DNA of 64,000 nt from Serpula lacrymans var. lacrymans S7.9 (Eukaryota; Basidiomycota; Agaricomycetes; Boletales; Serpulaceae): contig NW_006763301.1 in assembly GCF_000218685.1 (NCBI RefSeq), positions 1,416,053-1,480,052 of the forward strand, written 5' to 3'. Shown piece by piece: positions 55,345-64,000 of the stretch. How positions within the stretch are numbered: position 1 is the stretch's first letter; the number at the start of each line of letters is the position of its first letter. Both the position numbers and the translations under genes were made by a program. The notes under the pieces were generated by a model that worked only from the letters and a program-made list of their open reading frames with translations, made no database searches and was not told the origin of the DNA.

Positions 55345-58126
55345 ATGAACATGGCGGTCACAGCAATCGATCCGACAACACTCAAGCAGCGAAAGAACTT
55401 AGTGATAGGAAATCCTTCCGCGAAACTGGCTCTTGCCAAAGATACTGCATTTATTCAATCGTGAGTGCGACAGCTATCTCCATAATCGGGTCCGGAAATC
55501 ATCGTCGTTGACTGGTGTAAAGGCTAGTTGGCTGTTTGAGCCGCGCACCCTTACCCCAAAGTGAAGCCCAAGGCTCCCAGGACGACGTCCGTATCGAAGC
55601 TGCTCATGTGATCTCTTCTATTTCTTACGGTGAGTGTTCTCAGGAGCTGTGGTGTGGAACCAGGAGATAGCTGACGAGTCATTCGAAGGTTCGGACGATG
55701 CTCTTCGTAGTCTGCTACAAGCTAGTGCTCTCCATGCGTTACTCTTCGCGCTCTCCACCTTGAAACCATATGACCCCATTGCGCTACAGACTGCACTGTT
55801 ACGAGCACTACGAACAATGTCTACAGCAGTAGCTGAAGTCGTCGGTCCTTCTCAGCTTGGCCTTTGTTCATACTCTTCTGACACTCGGGATGAGGCCAAA
55901 GCAGTACTTGATTTCCTATTCGAAGTACTCCCCTTTTCATCCCTATCTGTGCGGTCTAACGTACTGCTCAGCTCGAAAATTTAGACGTTTTTCTACCCCT
56001 CCTGGACAACAAGAATGTACAACTAAGTACTTTTGTAGCACAGCTCATTGGCGCCACAGTACGAAACAAATCCCATCGATCTGCTGTTGCTGAATGGCTA
56101 CCATTCACCGATAGAATCAAAGAAGTCAAAGGAAAGCGTGGATGGGAGAAACCAGAAGCAGCCAATTCCAATGCACCGAGTAGGCTGGGTGGATGGGTTG
56201 TACGAAACCTGAGCACACTTCTGCAATACAGGAATAATAACGTAAGGAGTATTTACGGCTACTGTTCATATCAAAGATAACCACCGGATGCAGGTGCAGG
56301 AGGCTGCTCTATCTGCTATCGCTGCGCTAGCAATGGATAACCCGAATGTCACTGCGGCTTTAACCAAATTAACTCATGACAGAGAATGTTCGTATTATAT
56401 ATACCGTCTTCAAATAGGTCTGATATCATATACAGCGCCTACTCTGTTACCGACCGTTTTATCCCTCACCACCAGTCGCTCCACCGAAGTTCAGCTAGCA
56501 GCATGCTTGTGGTATTTTAACGTATTCCATCTCTGTTTTAGGCACTAACTAACTCTGACAAGCGCAACACACATCATTCGGGCAAATGCGAGTAATCATC
56601 CAGGTACCGTTGATCAAGCTATTGCATCCAACATTATACACGCAATCAACCGTGTACTTTCCTCATCATCTGAACGCCCTCCAATGCGCATAAGGGCTTG
56701 CTACACTTTGTGTAAGTACTTAATATATCTTTTGCTAGCATAATTCACATGTAGCACAGATTACCTTGTGAAAGACGACAAAGATATCTGTCAAGCAGCA
56801 GTTGATCATGGCGCGTTAGAAAAAATAGCATCGTTGACTAAATCTATAACCCCTCTTACGAAGGACGAGGAGCGGGACGAAGATGAGCCCGAGAGCACAG
56901 CTGCGTTGAGAGAGGTACGTAAATCAGACTACTATCACTTGTAACTGTACGAACACAGGTTTTTCAGGCGGCGCTCATTGTCATCGCGGCGCTATCGCTT
57001 TTCGACAATGACATACGCCGTGAAATAGCTGATACACTGCAGCTGATCCCAGTCATACACATATCTCTGTCTAATCGGCATGTCGGCGTTCGCTATGCGG
57101 CCTGCCAGTGCGTCAGAGCACTTAGTCGCGCAGTCGCAATCTTGCGCACCAATATCATGGACAGTGGATTGGGTTCAAGCTTGTTTCAAATTTTCAAGAA
57201 AGAAGAGGAAGATCCACGTGTGACAGCCGCTGCGTTGGCTGCTATTACTAACATGATAAACGACTTTTCACCCCTTCAGCCAGTGAGCGATCCGATAAAC
57301 GTATGGTGTAAATTAATTAATAACTTGCATTCAGAAACTGTTAGCACAGGGGTTAATGCCACGGCTCAAGCAACTACTGGATTCCGGTAATTCGCCCACT
57401 AAAGTCAATGTTTTGTGGGCTATCAAAAACCTTCTGCGAAAAAGCACGTTAGAAACTAAGCAGGAAGTCATGACCTGTCTTAAATGGAGGCAACTCGCGA
57501 AGTAGGCTCCTTACAGTCTATAACTAACATCGTGTTGACCAGCGTAGTTTTTGTATGGACCCAGATACCGGTATACAGGAACAGGCAACTGCAATTTTCC
57601 GGAATTTGGCTGAGAATGATTCGGGCGTCGACCTTATTTTTCAAGAAATGGAGAAAGACCTCCTTTTCCACGCCTTGCTGACAGGCTTGGATTCGCCAGA
57701 TGAGGACGTGAAACTCCAAGTACGAAACTGTTTGCATCTGGCGCGCGTCCACCACTAATCATGAGAAAATAGGCTGCATACTTCTTGGCAAATTTGGCCA
57801 ACGGACAGATTACTCATCAAGACTGCATATTTACCTATCCAGATATTCTGCATTCTATGCATTCTTGCATCACGGATGCGAAACCAGAAATACGTCATCC
57901 CATCATGGGTTGCATCTACCAAATGCTATCATGTAACCCCAAGAGACGAGACGACCTCAACGACTTTGGTATCATGGCAACTTTAAGACACATGTGCGAT
58001 CACACAGGAGGTGTGAGTATGAGTCCTGGTGGCCGGTACCCAAGTCACCACATTCCTATGGATGATGACAAGGACACTGTCTTGTTGGCTCGGCAAATAT
58101 TGGAATTAGATCGTGTTGATCATTAG
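55345..58126 (+). CDS. VID28: GID-complex armadillo subunit VID28/ARMC8
   Basis: Predicted ARM-repeat scaffold of the GID/CTLH ubiquitin ligase, which in yeast degrades gluconeogenic enzymes. Two in-frame starts lie six bases apart (55345, 55351). The N-terminus reads MAVTAIDPTTLKQRKNLVIG, the family's NxVIGN region. Helical repeats follow: RIEAAHVISSIS, ALHALLFALSTLKPYDP, NKNVQLSTFVAQLIGATVRN, VQEAALSAIAALAMDNP, GVRYAACQCVRALSRAV, and VKLQVRNCLHL. The C-terminus ends CIYQMLSCNPKRRDDL with ILELDRVDH. A 47-nt intron starting gtactccc after the LFE codons is needed to avoid a stop near 55980. About ten introns overall. Confidence 0.9.
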
Positions 58127-58754
58127 TCATTCAAAATCTTCAGCGAATTCTTATGTACGATGAGGTGGGATATTATCTAGGTCTGGGGTTCTTACTGTTT
58201 GTATTAATGATGTGGAGCTATGCTATAATGTAAACCGTTAAAGATAGCAGAAGGGCTTGTTTAGAAGTCGATTTCTTAAAAAGCAGTGGGCATCGACCTC
58301 GTTAAACAAGACCAAGTGAAGTTATAGTGGCAGATTAAATGGCCATACTCCGATTTTCCTGTCGCCAACAAGGCAAAGATACACATGTTTAATAACTTCA
58401 AGTTACAGGTAAGCACATTTGAAAGATAGACAATCCAAATACACAAACGTTCAGGCTGATTCAGAGGTAAAGTGACATCAACCGGATTCCAACTCGAGAC
58501 TTTCGAATAGGAGCATTTGTGATCAAGCAAAGTTGAGATACCGTGACTGAGACAGCCTCGACATGTAATAAAATTGCCAGAAATATAAAGGCCCATAGCA
58601 ACTGTGTTCGATGTCGTCTTTCCAAATGGTATACTTATGCTTAGAATTTGTAGGGGCGAGTATTATAACATCAAGAGAAGAGTTACCAGAAACGTGGCCC
58701 TAACCCGAGGCTCGCTGTCTTTCTCCGTATTCCATCTTCGCCCGCTCGTACCAG
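58127..58754. other. Intergenic VID28 to COG6
   Basis: 3' flank and promoter, no gene recognised. Confidence 0.55.
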
Positions 58755-61700
58755 ATGTCTATTCCATCTCCGCAACTAACGCCAGTCAAAACATCAGCAT
58801 CTCCTTCTCCATTTCCTTCAACGAACCCGCGAAATCCAGTTGCGCTGCGGCTTCGCAAGATCCTTGGGACTAACTTTACAGATGAAGCCACCAAAGATGC
58901 ACTAAAGACGCTGTCTGAGCTCTATGGCGTGCCATCGCAATCCAACGGCAGAAACGAAAAGCAGGTAACATTGGAATCGGACGACGAGGATAGCAGCGAC
59001 AACGAACGAATAGACAGCGTTAACTTGGATTCTCTTACGTGTGAGACGGCGTCTAGAGCTCGTAAACATCTCCGGAGGGACTTGGAGAACAAGCTGGGGG
59101 AGGGAAGTCATAAGTTCTTGACCGCATTTGCTGAGGTAGATAGGGTGAGCTATCAATTTTACTTGTATATGCTGAGCATTAAGTAGTGTCACGTCCTGAG
59201 CAGAAGCTTGATGAACTTCAAACCCACGTTTCGACCATGCGAGTATGCTGTGATGATGCAGAGGCTCAATTACTGCTTACAAGTACAGCAAGTAAATCTC
59301 TGCTAGACCGCGCGGAGAGTCTAAGGGATGAACGGCACGTCTGGTTTCTTATATATCCTCTTCGATATCTGACAAATTTCAACTATAGTAACGAGGTTGA
59401 ATCCAGGAAATCAATCATCACCCTTTTCCTCTCCCGATTTACCCTTACCCGGTCCGAAATTGATGCACTCACCGCTCGTGACGTGCCCGTTGGTCCAACA
59501 TTTTTTGCCGCTATGTCCAAAGCAGAACACGTAAGAAGAGACTGTAGGGTGCTTATGGTGGGTGAAGATGGGCCCACGAAAGCTGGGTACGTGTTTTGCC
59601 TTTTATACTGCGCCCAATTCGCCTCCTTCTGTACTCTTATACACAATTGACATCTCATACAGACTCGATATAATGTCTACCACTTCTTCTTATCTTGAAC
59701 AAGCCTACGATAAAATTTCCCGATGGTGTACGTTTGAGTTCAGGGAGATCGGGCGAGAGCCGCACTTTGAAGCATCCCCTGCTATGCGTGAGGCTATTAG
59801 GAGATTGAAAGTCAGGGCTGAATTACTGAGGTGAGTTTGTGGCTTTTGTTCTCTTGTACTAGTCTGCTCTTTCCGCCCACTGCAAGCGCATGTATGCCTA
59901 TTTTGAATGTCTACACACATATTTATAGTAGCTACAAGTGTTACTTCGGACAATACTCGTACTGTAGTGGCATATATGCCGTTATTCGGTCCTGATATCT
60001 ATTTTCTAGTAATCTTTCACGTTCTTTTTATTCCTTTTATCTTTTATTGTGAACTACTTCGCTAATCAATCCTTTTTTCTTTCGGTAAAATCAGCGAAAC
60101 ATTGCCCACGCTTGCACATGCACGTTCCCAGACACTTCTCGCTGCGTTCACAAACGCTCTGACTCGTGGTTCTTCATCCTCATCTATCGTCCCTTCCCAA
60201 GTAAAACAATCAGAGAAGTCAATGGATTTCACTGGAACGAGGCCAATTGAACTGCACGCGCATGATCCACTACGATACGTCGGTGACATGTTGGCATGGG
60301 TACACCAAGCGGTTGCTGCAGAGAGAGAGGGTATGGAGGGCCTGTTTGGCATTGGGGAAGGAGAAGAGGGCAATTACGACGACATTGATGATGAAATGGG
60401 GGATTACGACACAGAAACGGAATCGGGAGGAGAAGGCGTCGACGATGATGGCGATAGCGAGGTCGAAGACAGAAAGAACAGACGAGTCGAAGAGCGTGCA
60501 AGGTCTTCGAACGTACGGAGAGGGCGGATGGTGGGCGCTCCGCGAGTTTTCGGATCGACTGACGAAGACGGGTGGGTTGGTGCGTTAGTAGACGGGGCTA
60601 TCGGCGGGTTATGCGTACCATTGAGGGTAGGTTTTATTTCGCTTGCTCACTGTGCCCTTTCGAGACGCTTACTGACGCTACTTCACAATTTTAATCTCAC
60701 CTACCATCCTGCCAGGCCCGTATCACGCAAACCATCCAAGCCCAAGACCAATCACCTCTCACGTCGTACAAGCTCGCCAATCTCATGTCGTACTACGCGC
60801 TTACCATGGCACGTGTCGTGGGGAAAGGGGCAATAGTTGTTAAAGTTCTATATGCGTGAGTGCAGCCACTAGTCAATTATATGTTTTGAATCGATAAAGA
60901 TCATCGAGCAACGAGCGTACTGTTGATCAGTGTGGCCATTATTCTTATGTTATTAACAGACGAGTCCTGACGCTCATCATTCTCGATATGATTACTATCC
61001 AGACTTACGGAAATGGGGTATAAAGTGTTCTTTGATGGCATAGAGGCACAAGGTAGGGCGTTGCTGAGAATACCTTTGGTGAGCGGACACTTTCATTTCC
61101 AACTTCTCGTGACTGAGTACTCTTATATCCTTATGTTCCCCAGGACCTCGACGATCCAGATGTCTCGCCTCCTCTTCCCATCCTCGAACATGCACAGCGG
61201 TTGCGGGAAATCATGAATGTTTACGACTCGTCACTTCTAGGTGACGGCGACCCTGTTCTTGACGACGAAGATGTATCCGAAACAGAGAGGAGTGGTTCCG
61301 AATCTGGCCCCGGTGAAAAGTCTGCTACTTCGGCAAACTCTACAATTTTTTCCGTAGTTCCCTCAAAGCGTAACTCGAATCATTATACTTCAATTCAACG
61401 TATACTAGATGTCATGCTTGACCCTGCGGTGTCGATGTGTCTTGGGGCTGCAGCTGAGAAGAAGCGAGTACGACCTCGGTGGGACGACGGTGTGTTTGGA
61501 TTGAATTGCTTAGACTATATACAGGTATGATTTGCTTTATGCGAAAACTCTGTGTCATTCCCTCTCGAATGGAGTAATGACTGTGTTCTACGGATCAGAC
61601 CTTATTAGAACCTTTTGCGTTCACTGTCGACAAACAAGGAGAGTTGCAAGACATGATTGACGAGAGAGTTCAGGCACTTACAGATGAGCACGTAAGTCTC

Positions 61701-62215
61701 CGGATTTCTTCTGCCATTTTCTTTCCATTTAACTCTCTTCTTTTATTCAGTATGAAAACGTTCTAAAGGATGCGGGTTTGCATGATGCTGTCGTTGCGTG
61801 TGAGACCTGTAGCTCGAATGTACGACCCTTCCTACAGTCCTTTTTTGTTGCTGAAAAGCCTTGTTTGCAGGATCCCCTTTCCCACATCCCTGCAACTCAG
61901 CCCTCTGAGCTTGTCACTACTCTCGCCCGCTTCTCCCAGTGGCTCTCTGGCCTCGAAGTTGTTCAATCCCCACGTCTCGCTCGTCTTTCACAACAGCGAT
62001 TACACGATGCTATTCACCATGCTGCATTAGCTCGCCTTGCACGTTCATATGAGCGGCTGTGCACCATGATAAGGGATGTGAAGAGTAGATATGAGGCGCC
62101 TGGAACTTTGCTCGGGAGTGAAAGGCCCTTTGGGCAGGTGGCACTACTTTGGCAGATATTTGGACTCGAAGAGGAAGACTGGAGAGAAGATGAGATTGAG
62201 AGTGAGGGGCCGTAA
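58755..62215 (+). CDS. COG6: Conserved oligomeric Golgi complex subunit 6
   Basis: Tethering-complex subunit (lobe B of COG) acting in retrograde Golgi traffic. ATG at 58755 begins [19 protein letters not shown], then [17 protein letters not shown], the family N-terminus. Diagnostic parts: [70 protein letters not shown], and [18 protein letters not shown]. An acidic, disordered insert (about 60350-60480) interrupts the middle. The C-terminus ends [18 protein letters not shown]. Roughly 750-800 residues in about nine exons. No sign of damage was noticed. Confidence 0.93.
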
Positions 62216-62588
62216 ACAAGACAGTCAGGATTCAGATAGTCCATGCGATATGACCCTTCTGCTATGAGTTGATGCCTAACACACCAACGTAGCAGGTGTG
62301 CTTACTTTCAGTGACTGGTCTACTCCCTCTGATGAACCATGTAACAGACTCATCTCGTATATACAGGTTTTTTATGTCATTTTTACTGCTTACCAGGCTT
62401 CTACTTGATTGTCGGCAAAATCACCACGACCTTTCTCGAGCATAATGGTTATAGGCCAAGACTATATTTCTGCAAGTTCTTTCCCGCCTGACTAGCCCAC
62501 ATTACAAGACATATTACAAGACATATTACAAGACATCGAAACATATGTTTAACCCCTAAATGTATGAATTTCCCACAGCACCGGCCTA
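62216..62588. other. Convergent 3' flank with a 12-base triple repeat
   Basis: COG6 and the flavin monooxygenase end toward each other. It contains the perfect 12-base triple repeat at 62501. Confidence 0.6.
62501..62536. repeat. Perfect triple 12-base repeat
   Basis: Three adjacent exact copies of attacaagacat. Confidence 0.95.

Positions 62589-64000
<1,412 letters not shown>

Overview
This window is Basidiomycota (Agaricomycete-like) nuclear DNA. Nearly every gene is cut by many 48-65 nt GT-AG introns, neighbours are closely packed on both strands, and the conserved genes are fungal housekeeping genes (CUS1/SF3B2, heat-shock factor, dephospho-CoA kinase, IML2/TTC39, VID28/ARMC8, COG6). Exon models were joined by hand from splice signals and reading phase. 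Ends of multi-exon genes are reliable; single exon borders less so.

Layout. 1-5.5 kb: the last exon of a gene cut by the left edge, an UPF0303/HbpS-like protein, then about 3 kb with no recognisable gene. 5.5-11 kb: a Zn2Cys6 regulator and a zinc-dependent alcohol dehydrogenase. 11.5-39.4 kb: a secondary-metabolite cluster holding a hemerythrin-like protein, an unknown small protein (copy 1), a glutathione S-transferase, a 2,247-residue NRPS with order A-T-C-A-T-C-T, a P450, an MFS transporter, a second P450, a DMATS-type prenyltransferase, an unknown possibly calycin-like protein and a second copy of the small protein. 39.9-62.2 kb: mostly housekeeping, interrupted by an arrestin-like gene with an assembly gap and by a PsiD-like phosphatidylserine-decarboxylase-family gene. 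That gene sits between the HSF gene and a decayed copy of the HSF 3' end. 62.6 kb to the right edge: a phenol-hydroxylase-type flavin monooxygenase, incomplete.

How the cluster may work. The NRPS domain order is that of the gliotoxin-type synthetase GliP, which makes a cyclic dipeptide. With a DMATS enzyme, two P450s, a GST and an exporter, the simplest reading is an oxidised, prenylated and perhaps sulfur-bearing diketopiperazine. No GliT-like oxidase, methyltransferase, dipeptidase, GliK or GliI homologue is visible, so a full epipolythiodioxopiperazine pathway is not supported.

The strongest unexpected signal is a palindrome centred on CCGCGG, in its long form TTCATCCGCGGATGAA. The six-base core occurs in all six promoter regions between 11.5 and 39.4 kb that serve cluster genes. 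The long form was recognised in four of them and was not seen elsewhere in the window. It looks like the operator of the cluster regulator and sets the cluster limits. A second strong signal is the pair of homologous, unrecognised small proteins at the two ends of the cluster.
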